64,000 nt of DNA, from the NCBI GenBank assembly GCA_037447655.1, contig JBBHKE010002255.1:63203-127202 (forward strand). The letters are read 5' to 3'. Numbering within the stretch: the first letter of the stretch is position 1; every line of letters starts with the position of its first letter. Source of the DNA: Zygnema cylindricum (lineage: Eukaryota > Streptophyta > Zygnematophyceae > Zygnematales > Zygnemataceae). Both the position numbers and the translations under genes were made by a program. A model generated the notes under the pieces. The model was not told the origin of the DNA. It worked only from the letters and a program-made list of their open reading frames with translations, and searched no databases. Positions 12,526-24,421 of the stretch are shown in pieces.

Positions 12526-13651
12526 TCAAAAAATTACAGTTTTTTTGACGTTTACTGCCACAAGGTTTCTCTTTTCCTCCACTACCACAGCCACCTCGAC
12601 CTCTCGGCGTTCCTGTTCAATTTCTGTTGGTTTTTGAAAAGTTGGTTTCGTGCACACACGACGTTTCGTGAGTGCGCGTGTTCGCGTGCGTATTTAATTA
12701 ACGAAATTAATGTGGTGGTTCGATTGGTTTGCGGATTGGGGGAGTAGATGTACGAGGAAAATTAAAAGGACGTGAAAAAGGAATTAAGTGGGACGCGAAA
12801 TCGCGTCCATCACATGATATTTATATTGGACGGTCCAGATTCGTTTGATGAAATTTGTAAGGTTTGTAAATATTTGCAACAATGTTTTGTCCTATGTGTA
12901 TTAGGTATTAGTGTAAATCTATTCATTTTGACATGTCACGAAGTATTCGGGTTACGTACGGTTGGTATGCCTCCGTACATTCAGTAGTGAGCTCTAGTGT
13001 ATATTTGTAGGACTTCGTCATTTTGGACTAAAGGAACTTTTTGGACCAAAAACTGTTTATGGGGATTTTTGGTAATTTTATCTGAGGATTTCTCTCAGAT
13101 CTGTTGGCAGAATTGTCTGAAACTCTGCATGTGTGTTCCTCTCTATATTGTTTATATTTTCACAGATTTTCAGGCCTATTGTGTGCCTGGTCTGTGTTTT
13201 ACTTCATTGTGAAGTTAGTCTGTTTAATCAAAGTTCTGGCAGACTGTTTTTTTGCAACTTTGACTAGATGATGTGATCACTCTGTTTATTATTTTTATCT
13301 GAAACTTTGTGAGGTTATTTTATAGCCTATATAATATCTGCTAATTTAGTTTCAGCTTGTTTTGTTAATTCTATTGAATTCTGTGTCTATCCAAATTACG
13401 CTGTTTTTAGGGTAGTCTGTGGTACTTCCGAGGGTGAATCCATGGCTAGAAATGGCTATGGACAACAATTTCCTCTCCTACAGAGTTAATTGAGATCAAC
13501 GGTGCCGATTCACGGGCTCGGGTACTGTCGTATTTAGGGTATCTGCTTTGCCGACTCCTCTACTCAAATAGTCCCTCGCCTTATTGAGTCTTTTTGAATA
13601 ATTTATGGTTCTTTTTTGTAAGTGGTCGTCTTCTTTGACTGAATGATCTCA

Positions 13652-13942
13652 TTAGGATTCTGAAGATACTCCAGAAGACCATTCGAAAAATACTTGTAGC
13701 TTGTGATATTTATCTAACATTTGGCCAAGATTGGTTAGTTTTTCAACAAGGATATTGAACCCTTGCACGACATTGTCAATAAATTTGTATCTCAAATTTA
13801 AATTGAAATAGACTCCTATAAAACATACTAACTTATATTGCACCCCTTTCTCTAATTGATTTTGTAAGCCTTGCCAACAATCATAGGTCGGGTCGTGGGT
13901 CAATAAGTGATCAAAAACCGAAGCGGTGCACCTTTGCATCAA
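13652..13942 (-). pseudogene. Copia-type gag (UBN2-like) remnant
   Basis: A 96-codon minus-strand frame. The region around YDCWQGLQNQLEKGVQYKLV and the later NILVEKLTNLGQMLDKYHKL fit the helical copia gag pattern: Trp-x2-Leu early, then a long amphipathic region with EKL-x2-LG. It is followed by stops. With the zinc knuckle and integrase pieces it outlines an old minus-strand copia insertion of at least 3 kb. No LTRs were found. Identification is by pattern, not by alignment. Confidence 0.45.
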
Positions 13943-14856
13943 TCCTATGGTGGTTAATATTGTTTTACAACCACAACTTCTTTCCTTTGGGATCCTTAAG
14001 GTTATTTTAGTCTCCGCTTATAAACATCCACGGATTTTCAACATTAGTTGCCCTTTTTATGTAATTCTTTCACACGACGTAATTCGAGCCGTTGAATAAC
14101 ATCAGTTATACGGCCATCCGAAAACAACATCATTTTATGCCTCAATACCAACATCCAAATTTACGTCCTCCACATTTTCCTTCCTTTTCCGTATCTAATA
14201 CTTCTCTACATGTTCATCCTCTCGGTTTTCGGTTCTTTTCAAACTCTCACTATCACTGGAGTTGGGACTCGGATCCTTTTATTTCATTCCTCCTCATTCC
14301 TCCTTTCCTTTCCTTTCTTTTGCTTTTTTTTCTTTCTTTTTTAATTTGCTTTTCTCTTCAACGACTCGCGACCACTCGTCGAATATGTAACGAGGATTGG
14401 TGTCAAAATTGGTCCCTCACCCACTTCCCCTATTCTGACCAAAGAGATTTTTTTATTTGAAAGCATTCCTCATACTTATGGACCAATCCTTAACTGTGCC
14501 TTTCAAAGCTTAACTCCATTTCACCTGCCTCGCAGAAAGACCCTCGAAGAAAAAGTGGGTCTTCTGAAGGCTCGGGTGAAAGCATTGGACCGATGGATAG
14601 AGAACAAATGTTACTCTTCTTTTCCCTTCCCATCACGCCTTCGCAACCCACAAATGACAAATGTTGAACTAGAGCGAAGTCTACTCTCATACGTACTAAA
14701 AAAATCTGTAGGAACAAATGTCACCATAGTGGAAGCATTCCTAAAAAAAAAAGCACATATCAACTCATAACAACCCGGCCAATACACAAATACACGACGG
14801 AAAGGTTTCAAATACACGGCAGAAAGGTTTCTTTCTCTTTACCAAAGCTCTCACTA
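13943..14856. other. No gene recognised
   Basis: T/C-rich DNA with a short pyrimidine run (14,290-14,350) and only short unrecognised open frames on both strands. Confidence 0.35.
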
Positions 14857-16354
14857 GTCACAAGTAGCTAGACGTCTACAACCGTCGCTATTTTGTAAAC
14901 GTCATCAATTGTCGCGAGTTTTGTAGTCGTCTACAACCGTCACAAATTACACCGATGTCTACATCCGTCACAATCTAAAGTAACGATTTCATTTCTTTAC
15001 ATGGGAATGCTCTGAAAGTAGTACCGATAATCTTCGCTAAAAACAAAGTTACAAGATTAAAATTTTGGTTACATGGGAAAGTGCCCTTAAACACAAACCC
15101 TCAGTGAAATTGTCGATTCGTTAATACCCGGATTCCACAATGTTTCTAAAGAAACGACCCCATGTACTTGTAGCTTAGAGGGGTGCAGTCAAATTGTCAG
15201 TTTGCCTTCTTGGGCAGCAGTGGTTGTGGCTTAAAGTGGGTTAGTTAAATACTATCTAGAGGCTTCCTGTATTCTGTGGTCCAATGGAGGACACAGAATT
15301 GCACACAATGTTTCTAAGGAAACGGCCCCATGTACTTGTAGCTTAGCGAACTTACTTCGTTTTTTAGCGCGGATTCGCCAGACCCGGATTTCAGGTGTCT
15401 CTATGTGTTTACTCGAAATTGTTACTTAACTCTGTGACGATTGTATACGTGGACAATGCCCGTGACGGCTGTCAACGTCTACAATTTTGTCTTACCGCAC
15501 CGTATTTTTCGAAACTTTTTGAAGGGTTGCAAGACACATCGTAATTTTTTTAATCGATTTGGTTTGTCGCATGTCATTGCGTGACATCGTAGACGTCCAA
15601 CCTTGCAGCCGTGGCTGTACAACATGGCTTTGCGTAAACCTCTCCTGTCCGGCCGCCATGACTTCGCAGAATTTTCACCTTTCACAGATTTTACACCTTC
15701 ACGTGAAATGACAATGCACCATCGAGACCCATTAAAAAAAAAGCCGTACAAGGTGCATGCGGAAAAAAACGAGCAACCTTGTATTTTTTTTCCGTCATCA
15801 AAAATTTATGATAAAATTTCACACATGATAATACATTTTCCTACTTGTGAAAACGGGTCTACTTTATTTAAAACACATCGCCGGTTTTATGATAAGCTTG
15901 ACGATGACGTGACAATGGGTCGAAAAAACACAAGACAACAAATTTTTGTACATCCTAAGTTCGAGGATGACGCAAATTGTACTCTGCAAATTTGCGATTT
16001 CTTCGTACAATTGCAACTTTAGCGGTAAGCCGCTAAGTCTTAAAGGAAATCGACAGAAAACATCCGTATTAAGCCACATGGGCCGTACCGTTACAATTAT
16101 CACAAGTACAAACTTACAGTTTTGAGGGTACTTTCGCATGTAACCGAAACTTTAGTCTTGTAACTTTGTTTTTAGCGAAGATTCTCCGTACTACTTTGAG
16201 AGCATTCGTATGTAAAGAAATGAAATCGTTAGTTTAGATTGTGACGGATGTAGACGTGGGCGTAATTTGTGACGGTTGTAGCAACTACAAAACTTGGGAT
16301 AATTAATGAAGTTTACAAAATAGCGACGGTTGTAGACGTCTCGCTACTTGTGAC
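14857..16354. mobile_element. 1.5-kb element with ~235-bp terminal inverted repeats
   Basis: Bases 14,857-15,092 and 16,121-16,354 are inverted copies of one another, matching in long ordered blocks (GTCACAAGTAGC at the tips, then GACGTCTACAACCGTCGC, CACAATCTAAA, CGATTTCATTTCTTTACAT, TCTTCGCTAAAAACAAAGTT and GGTTACATG). Long TIRs of this size are typical of Mutator-like (MULE) and foldback elements. I could not find a matching target duplication, so the outer tips may lie slightly further out. The interior has open frames (139 codons at 15,603-16,022; 90 codons minus at 15,479-15,751) that I do not recognise, and a direct repeat of about 45 bp (15,135 and 15,305). Confidence 0.65.
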
Positions 16355-16399
16355 ATTGTAGATGTTTAGGGTTTTTGGCATTTTGACGTCACGCTCAAT

Positions 16400-19080
16400 T
16401 ATGACAGCGTTGACGTCACAAATTCTACAACTTTCCGCCATGGTTCTCGATTTTGTTTTAAGTCTTTTCCCACTTTACTTGCAATCAAAATACACCCAAA
16501 GATAGTCTAGAGAAATTGTTTTTATAGATCTTTTATTTGATACCATTATTGACGTTTTCCATTGCAAGGACTGTGCGATAGACGCGGTAGTGGGAGAGGG
16601 AGAGAGAGAGAGGCGCTTTCACGGACTACGTTTTTGCGAAATAGCGTCTGTTGGTCGAGACCCCCTCCACGGCCCCTGTACAGAAAAAAGTCACTCACGG
16701 GTTGGAAACGTGCAGCGGGTTGTTTTTTTGGTACTCCGTGCACAAAAATTGTAAAAAACTTCCGACACGTGCGACAACATCTGCCTTTTCGCTCACCTCG
16801 TGGAACTTTATTTAACATCACCTCGCGAGGTGATTTTAAATAAAGTTTGAAGATAAGCTAGAAGGACGCGAAAGTGGGTCGAAACGCGCTAGACCACAAA
16901 CTGCATTGCGCTAATCGACACACTCCAGTACATGTAAAGTTCCAAGGTAACGCTACTTGTACGGTGGCAATTTCAACTTTTTGGTACGGCTACGGATTTT
17001 CTCGTTTTTTTCTAAGTTATGGAGGAAAACGACAGAAAATAACTGTAACCTTTGCACATGCGAAAGTACCCTGTGTTTCTGACCGTAAAAGTTACTTAAC
17101 CAATTTGTACATTACAGTCCGCAGCATTAGGTCATAAACTCACATCAATAATGTACAATTCAGATAAATAGTGGAATTAATTGTGCTTATACGTACATTA
17201 AATGTAAGATATAAAAGTATATCAATAGCTCGTTTCTAAAAGATTATCTTTCTCTTTTTCCGTAATTTATAGTAAGGAAACTAAGAACAAAAGATGTAGG
17301 TATTTTATAGTTATCGTGAGGGTGGGAGGTTCTAATTTAAAATAATGGCCTCTTTCGTAGCTTTGTTATGTTAGATTAATATATTGGGCCTTTTGGGAAA
17401 CTCGTGCTTATTGACGTTGTGAAGGACTTTGTATACTCAGCTCAGGTGTTGAATACCATTTGTCTTGTTCAAATTTTACTTATGCGTAACTTTAAGGAGT
17501 TTTTCTTGAGGTGCCAAAAAAATCTTAGGTTAATTTGTGTTAAGGAGATAAGTTATCCTTCAATTTTAAATGCTCGTTAGCTAACCATGCTCATTGTTGG
17601 GAAATAATAGTTCTTAGATTTTATGTGGGCTAAGCATTATAAGGAACAACACCATCGATCTTTTTCTTACATTATTATAACAAGCCCTCTTACGATTTCA
17701 TAGTGTTCGCGGGTCACGTTGATAAGAAGAAGGATCATGTTTATGCACACTACTATATGACAAATGATTTTTTGTCAATAGCAGCAGAGTTAGGTAGTTG
17801 TTTATCAAGTGCTTTGGACGAGTTCCTCTAAACTTGTGGCCGACATTCTTTTGAGCGGTTTGGCCCAAAGACCCATGTTCTTGTTTTTTATCACCAACGT
17901 TTATCCACAAATCTTCACCAAGTGCAATTTGTTATCCTTGTTTTTATTAGTTATCGTGAGTATGGATAGAAAATGTATTTCTTACATATTGTTGTCGTTG
18001 TTGTGGTTTTTGCATCGATTTTTGTTGTTGTGTTTGTCGTCACGTTCAATTTACGTTTAATGCGGATGTAGAGGTCTTTGGATCATTTTATTTTGTATCA
18101 TGATATTAGTATTCAAATCACCAATTATTAACTTTTCCCACATAACAACATTTTCATGGTCCAATCAGGCGACGGCTACGACGCCCTTAATCGAAGGGAG
18201 ATGATAAATATAGTGGTATTTGTGCCTGAGGAGAGTTTGAAGCAGACAACGTCGTCCCTAGCCAACATGTCGGAGTACATAGAGAGTCCTCATAAACGGT
18301 CGTAATGAGGACCTTTGTCAACATAATTCTCGAGATCATTCCGAATAGTTTGTGAGCCACATGCATTACAACCCACATCTTTCATAACGGCTTAAACCTT
18401 ATCGTGTTTTGTAGTTGATTGTTTACAAATCATTGATGAGAATGGTTCACGCTTGCACTTCTCGCAAATCCCAATAGTGGATCCTTTTCATTTCATCTAC
18501 ATTGATTCTACTGAATCGCAAGGACTGGTCGCTTATCAATAAGTGTGACAATCCCCAACTATCCTTGAGAGGCGCTCCGTCCCACATCTCCACAATTGAT
18601 GATTTGAACCTTTGAATTTGTTGAGAGCACCTTGTGAGCACATAACCTGATAAGCAAGATAGGTGATTTAAGCAAACAGGAGGAGTTCTTGTTGCTACAA
18701 ACTAGACTTTGTAGAGATATGCATAGAAGGGGCGTCTCCAATAGATTGGCATGGTAGTGGATCTAACAATTGGGCGTTATTGCGATAGAATTCACATTGA
18801 CTGACATAATAGTGCTTTAATAGTCAAAGTATGGTCTAAGGTGTGACAACGCATTAGCCGAAAAGAGCCCTCACGAGTAAGAAGTACAATGAATTATGGA
18901 CACTTTGTTTTCATGTTACAAAGCTATTTGATTTGCCTACTTATTTAATGTATGGACAAATATTATGAAAGATAACTTATGACTTTTCTGCCTGCTGTTT
19001 GTATGCTTGTGTGATGTCATTCAATTATTAAGCTATCTCTGCCTTCAGCCAGTACTCCGCGCACACTGCATTTTATGCGC
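16400..19080. other. No gene recognised
   Basis: Contains a 16,874-17,137 frame sharing scattered blocks with the interior of the preceding TIR element (for example GCGAAAGTACCCT), so part of this is likely related repeat DNA. Short frames at 17.7-18.7 kb are unrecognised. Confidence 0.35.
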
Positions 19081-19090
19081 CAATCTTAGT

Positions 19091-19697
19091 CAGAGGTCGC
19101 AAAAGTAAATAAAAATCATACTGAAACCGACCGTTTTTTTTTTCAAAATCTGAGTAACCGACGCCCGACCGATTTTTGTCACGCTCCAAAATTGTTAACC
19201 GTTAACCGACCGTCGTTTACGAAAAAAAAAATTAACCGAATCTTGATTTTTCGCGACTAACTGTGCTCGCCCGTAACCGAAAAAGTACAAATTAATCAAT
19301 GTATGACGGAATAAGCCAATAATTACGATTTGTCGCGTTCCCTAAGATTTGCGAAATGAATAGTGTACTACCGTGTCAGATTTGCGACGCTTTGTCGCGT
19401 TCCCTTTGATTTGCGAAATAAATAGCTTACTACAGTACTGTGTCAGATTTGCGACGCTAATCATGATGCCAAAGAGTACAAAGTACAAGAATGTTGGATT
19501 ATAAGGACAGTACAAAATTTTATTTTATTTTGGTTTTTTGGTTGACCGACCGTAACCGACCGTTTTATTTTTCCTGGTGAATCAACCGACCGTAACCGCC
19601 CGACCCCCAAAATTTGGCAACCGAATCCGTTTAGGATCCGGCGCGGGCGGTCGGTTAACGGTCGGTCACGGTTTCGGTTGACCGTTTGCGACCTCTG
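19091..19697. mobile_element. Non-autonomous hAT-like element (607 bp)
   Basis: Termini are CAGAGGTCGCAAA and its inverse TTTGCGACCTCTG. The flanks carry an 8-bp duplication with one mismatch, ATCTTAGT (19,083-19,090) and ATCCTAGT (19,698-19,705). Both ends are loaded with ACCGACCG/CGGTCGGT motifs, mirrored in orientation at the two ends, as expected for subterminal transposase-binding repeats. No transposase is encoded. Confidence 0.8.
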
Positions 19698-19845
19698 ATC
19701 CTAGTCGAACGGTTCCCATGAATTGACGTCACAAACCTCCGTACGTGCCGATGCATCCCATTGTACGGCTGGGATCGTGCAGAGTTGTCGATGTTCCATA
19801 TCGGTCCAGAATCGCTAAGTTCAATAAGAGAGGGAGAGAATTGTG

Positions 19846-20940
19846 ACAATTGAATAATTTGATATTGCACTGCAAGAGTTGTTTTTGATACGTGTCAACA
19901 AATGGGTGGGGAGAGTGTCATATAGCATTAAATAATGTTTATCTGACCAAATAATGCACGGCCTCGGCCAAAAATCTGGAATTAGGGCTGTGGAAGGGTG
20001 CATCTCAGCCGCCATTTGAATTTTATCGGCGTGAGATGTTGTGATTGGACACCGCAAATTGTTCAAATCTGGAATGCGAGTGCTCATAATTGGCTTTTCT
20101 TGGGCGGTCCCTTTAACCGGTTTAAATAGAGAAAAACCGCATCAGCCCGCCCAATAAACCAGGATGGTTTGTCGTACCAAACAGACAATTGTACGGAATT
20201 GCTCAGCAAAATGGCTCACCGTCAATTACTTCCATGGTAAGGGAATGGTTTCGACTTGATGAAACGAGATATCAACACTAATCAGCGTCTTTTCAAATGA
20301 AACAAAAAATCTGACGAGCTTCACGTGTTGGAATATTCTTCGAATGACTTTTGCGGGAGTATCCCTGGAGCCAATAAACACTCTCGTTTCACTCATCACT
20401 TGTCCGCTTGCTGTCGGTGAGTCATTTTCACGTGACTATGGGCGGGTAATTCTGCCGTACAGATGCCCGCCCCAAAGGGGCTACTTTTAAGGCCCTCAAC
20501 TGCCTACACGCCTATCGTACGGTTTTTTTCTCCCAGCAGATAATCATCTGCAGGGCTACCATTCGCGCGCTAGATTCTCATGCGGATCCTTAAACGAAGA
20601 TACGACAAGAACACAAAGGGGCAGAAAAGAGCCCGCCCCAACTATGTCAGCCGTGAGCATTCGCATCCCAGATTCGCACGAGTGTGGTGTCCAATCACAG
20701 CATCTCAACCCAATTAGATTGACTCGACGGCTGGGATGCACCCTTGCACAGCCTTTAATTTGGTAATTCCAGATCATTTGCCGCCCAATTCCAACTAAGC
20801 TGACCGTACATTTCTGGACGGATTATATGCAGTTAATGACTTAATGCCATGCAACGCTCTCTGTGCAAACCGCATCCACCCTATTATTGACACGTGTCAG
20901 GAACCAGATCTTGCAGGGCCATCTCAGATGATGAAAACTG
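19846..20940. repeat. Large imperfect inverted repeat
   Basis: Arms at about 19,846-20,115 and 20,640-20,940 are inverted copies sharing ACGTGTCAA, GCTGTG-x-AAGGGTGCAT-x-TCAGCCG and GTGATTGGACACC in mirrored order. The spacer is about 520 bp. Arms contain ACGTG/CACGTG elements and ATTGG/CCAAT boxes, so this could be a transposon, or duplicated promoter sequence upstream of the 21.5-kb gene. Transcribed as one RNA it would fold into a long hairpin. Arm edges are approximate. Confidence 0.6.
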
Positions 20941-21463
20941 ACACAAATATTTTGAAGTTTCCAGTCACTTGTCCAGCTCACTCTAAAAAGGCCGGAAACC
21001 CGTATTTTTTCCACATCCGTACATTTGCGCGTGCAGAAAAGACAAAACTGAATATCCAAGCCAGCACTTTTCCCCAACAAAAAGCGCTTCCGTACATAAA
21101 GTGCGTGATACAAAAAGCCGCTGTATGTCCTTTTCGGACACGCGGGACTTCATTAAAAGCCGCTACGTGACGTCATGTGACCTCAGACAGATGACAGACT
21201 GTACGTGACGTGACAACGTGACACCCTTATTTGAGGCAGAGAGACAGCGAGAGGGGAGGAGAGAAAAAGAGGGAGAGGAAGAAGAATGTCGTAAGATCGC
21301 TCTGCTAGACTCCCGATTCAGTCCGTACAGTCGTACAAATTTTGACAAAAAGAGTGTTTCCGAGAGAAAACATTCTGGAAAGTCAAAATCGTTAGGTCCC
21401 TTTCCTTTCACAAAACGCTCTTGGAGAAGTACATCGTTGTCGTTTTTTGATGTACGGAATCGG

Positions 21464-21538
21464 ATGGCGCCATCTGCCGTAGCAGCCATGAGGGGAAATC
21501 ATGGCAGCCATGGAAGGTAATAAACAACTCTCTCTCTC

Positions 21539-21588
<50 letters not shown>

Positions 21589-21711
21589 TCTTTTTTTCTT
21601 GCTCTCTCTTTCTCTCTTTTTTTTCTCTCTCTCTCTCTCTCTCTTTTTCTCTCTTTCTCTCTTTTTCTCTCTCTCTCTTTTCTCTCTCTCTCTCTTTCTC
21701 TCTCTCTCTTT

Positions 21712-21746
<35 letters not shown>

Positions 21747-24421
21747 TTTTCTTTTTTCTTTTTCTTCTTTCTCTCTCTTTTTTTGTACTCTTTTTCTTTT
21801 CGTATATCATATCAATTCAATTCCAATTTTTTTTCAGACCTCTCTCGCTTTTTTTTTGTTTTTCTGATCTTTTCTGTTGGATTTATCGCTCTATCTTGAC
21901 TCATCCCTCCCCTTACTTGTTTTCTTTCCTTTCTTCCTCTCCTATCTCTCTCTGTCTCTCCTCTTTCCACCTTTTTCTCTCTATTTCTTTCTTCCCTCCT
22001 TTTCCTCGTCTCTCCCTTGTACACTCTTTCTCTGCCTCTCCCTTTCTTCCTCCCTCCTTCCTTCCTTCCCTCCCTCCCTCTTCTCCTCTCTCCCTCCCTC
22101 CTTCCCTCCCTCCCTCTCCCTTCCTCCCTCACCCTCCCTATCCCTTCCTCCTCACCCTCCCTCTCCCTTCCTCCCTCTCCCTCCCTTTCCCTCCCTCCCT
22201 ATTCCGACAGTTCCACCCTTACTCGCCTGGGCTGCCGTACTGACAGGTGGCGCTCTGCCAAGCCTCCACGTGTCAAGGGCCTCCAGGCTCTTCTGGACTC
22301 CTTCTCTCTCGCCTCCCAAATGAGTGTCCAGAATTCATCCTCTCCCTCCCCCTCCCCCCTCCCCCACCTCTATCCTCGCCCCCCCTCGGAAACCCAATCC
22401 CAAGGCTCGAACGGCCCAATTTTACCCTCTGGAGGAGGAAGCAGCATTAATTCCCAAATCCCCAATTTTTCCAATTTTTCCACTCTTCCCAATTTTTCCA
22501 ATTTTTCCAATTTTTCCAATTTTTCCACTCTTCCCAATTTTTCCAATTTTTCCAATTTTTCCAATTTTTCCAATTTTTCCACTCTTCCCAATTTTTCCAC
22601 TCTTCCCAATTTTTCCAATTTTTCCACTCTTCCCAATTTTTCCAATTTTTCCAATTTTTCCAATTTTTCCAATTTTTCCACTCTTCCCAATTTTTCCGGA
22701 TTTTCCGGTTTTTCCGGTTTTTCTAATTTTCCCCAAGTTTCGGGAAATGGGTTTTCGGAGTATCGGCCGTTTCGAGTGGCGAAGGTGAGGGAGGTGAAGG
22801 GAGGGAGGGAGGGTTCGGAGGGGGGGTCCTGTGTGACTGAGACTGAGACTGTGAAGTGGGAGAGGGAGAGGGAGGGAGGGAGGGAGAGAGGAACAGATTC
22901 AACTCTTTCTCCTCTTTCTCCTCTTTCTACCTTTTTGAATTTCACACGTGTGAACTCGGGAAACAAGGTGAGACTGAGAAGTTCGGAGAGGTCGGCTTTT
23001 AAAGAGCCACGTCAGCCGGAAAAAGACAAAATTGGGAAAGTGGGAAGGCTGGGAGGGGGAGGAGGAGGAGGTAGTGGGTCAGAGGTCTTATCTGGTCTGG
23101 AGAGTGAGAAAGGTGTGGGTGGGGGAAGCAAAGGAGGTTTTGTTTGGGGAAAAAGGGAGAGAGAGAGAGAGAGTTCTTTTCTTTCTCTTCATTGTTACGA
23201 GAGGTTGAGTGAGGAGCCGGAGGAGACGAAGGAGGCGGAGGATAAGGAGGGAAGGAAGGAAAAGGAAGGTAGGGAGGGACAGGGAGGGGAGCAGGAGATA
23301 TGGATGGTGGAGGAATCTTCCAAGAAAAGGGGAATGACAGAGCTTTTAGATCTGAATGCCATTCCTCAAGGGTGTGACGTGACATTGGAGGAGGGTAGAG
23401 AGAGCTTTGTGAGAGTGAATGTTCAGAAGGGGCCACGTGGCTTTGACATCTACGTTTTGGTGCCAGGTAAGCAAATTTTATTCCGTACTAGTATTTTTTG
23501 CACTTGTGTTTTTTTTGTACTTTTTGTTCTTCTGTTTTTCTTGTGGGACTCGCTCTCCTTTTTTTGGATTCTCACTTTTTACCTCCGTTTCCTCTGGTTT
23601 TTCTCATCCACACTATTTACGATTCATGTTTTGTTTTTCCCTGCTCTCCCTTTATTTTCTCTGCCGGTTTTTGTTTATTTCCCTCATCCACGCTGTTCGC
23701 CTTTTGTTTTTCTTTTTTTTTTCCCCTCGTTCTGTGGACGTTTTCGTCATCGATTCCCTTTTACCATCAGTTTTTTCGTTCGTTTGTATGTTTGTTTTTG
23801 GTTGTTCCCTGTCCACACTATTTACGGTTCCTATGTTTTGGCCAGGTTTTTCTCCCTCGGAAATAAATGTGAGTTGCGAGAGTCGCGGAAAAGTTGTGGT
23901 AAAGGGGACGCCTAACGATCCGAAAAACTTTTTTGGAGTACAACCTTTTGTGAAGGTTTGAATTCTAGTTTTTCACAATTCTAGTTTTTAACAATTATAA
24001 TTTTTAATAATTATAGCTTTTTATAATTCTAGCTTTATATGAATTTCAGTTTTTTGGAATTTTTACTTTTTTTACTGATTCTGGTTTTTTAGGAATTTTA
24101 GTTATTATTCTATGTTTTCCTTTTTGTAGAAAGGAAAATAGTAGTCATTCTGATTTTTTTTTCTCTTTTTGTGACTGAATGTCCACCAATTGAACAAAGA
24201 GGAAAATCTTTCAGCATAAGTGCCTAATTGCTAAAACTATACCGTAACAAAAAGTAGTGTTGCCCTAAAAAAGAAGATTATCTGACTGTTAATATTTCCT
24301 TTTGTTTGTTTTTGTGGCACAGGAAATAGTGTTGCCAGAAGAAATCGACGCCAAAGCAACTACAGCTCTTCTCGCTTTCCATGGACAACTCTACATTCGA
24401 ACAAATTTCAAAAGCAAATAG
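21464..24421 (+). CDS. HSP20-like (alpha-crystallin-type) domain protein, C-terminally similar to plant ARID-HSP20 proteins
   Basis: Predicted exons 21,464-21,516, 22,247-23,466, 23,846-23,955 and 24,323-24,421 (stop TAG) join in phase, each intron running GT to AG, giving about 493 residues. The ATG at 21,464 is the first in frame. Residues 19-380 are low complexity: a Ser/Pro-rich start, about 30 NFS/TLP/GFS tripeptides at residues 91-181 (coded by a 9-bp minisatellite), then Gly/Glu/Arg-rich sequence. Residues about 383-493 form a compact domain: LLDLNAIPQGCDV, YVLVPGFSPSEINV, FFGVQPFVKEIVLPEEID and LLAFHGQLYIRTNF. This matches the HSP20-like domain ending plant ARID-HSP20 nuclear proteins (from memory). 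No ARID domain is seen in this model or upstream, so it may be a truncated paralogue, or a missed exon may exist. A nuclear role is inferred. Confidence 0.65.
21526..21785. repeat. (CT)n microsatellite in intron 1
   Basis: About 260 bp of CT/TC dinucleotides interrupted by T runs. It begins just after the predicted donor at 21,517, and pyrimidine-rich DNA continues to the acceptor at 22,246, so the whole first intron is essentially a polypyrimidine tract. All frames across it are open only because of composition. Confidence 0.85.
22452..22735 (+). repeat. Coding 9-bp minisatellite (NFS/TLP tripeptides)
   Basis: Tandem 9-mers, mainly AATTTTTCC with interspersed ACTCTTCCC and, at the 3' end, GGATTTTCC/GGTTTTTCC variants, about 30 units. 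Because 9 is a multiple of 3, the array is open in every frame (NFS, IFP and, on the reverse strand, GKI/EKL). The NFS frame is the one continuous with the HSP20-like exon. Confidence 0.85.

Noticed and set aside
14857-16354. CACTA (En/Spm) assignment from CTCACTAG near the left end
   Set aside because: The right end lacks the matching TAGTG terminus, and 235-bp TIRs are not typical of CACTA elements.
21218-21463. Extension of HSP20-like exon 1 upstream to 21,218
   Set aside because: That frame would start on GTG and is a low-complexity Arg/Glu-rich stretch; the first in-frame ATG is 21,464.
21499-22323. Long Ser/Leu/Pro-rich and Arg/Glu-rich frames over the pyrimidine tract
   Set aside because: They are translations of CT/GA microsatellite in the first intron of the HSP20-like gene.
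22370-22966. Minus-strand GKI/EKL-repeat proteins
   Set aside because: Shadow of the 9-bp minisatellite; the NFS frame is continuous with a recognised domain and valid splice sites on the plus strand.
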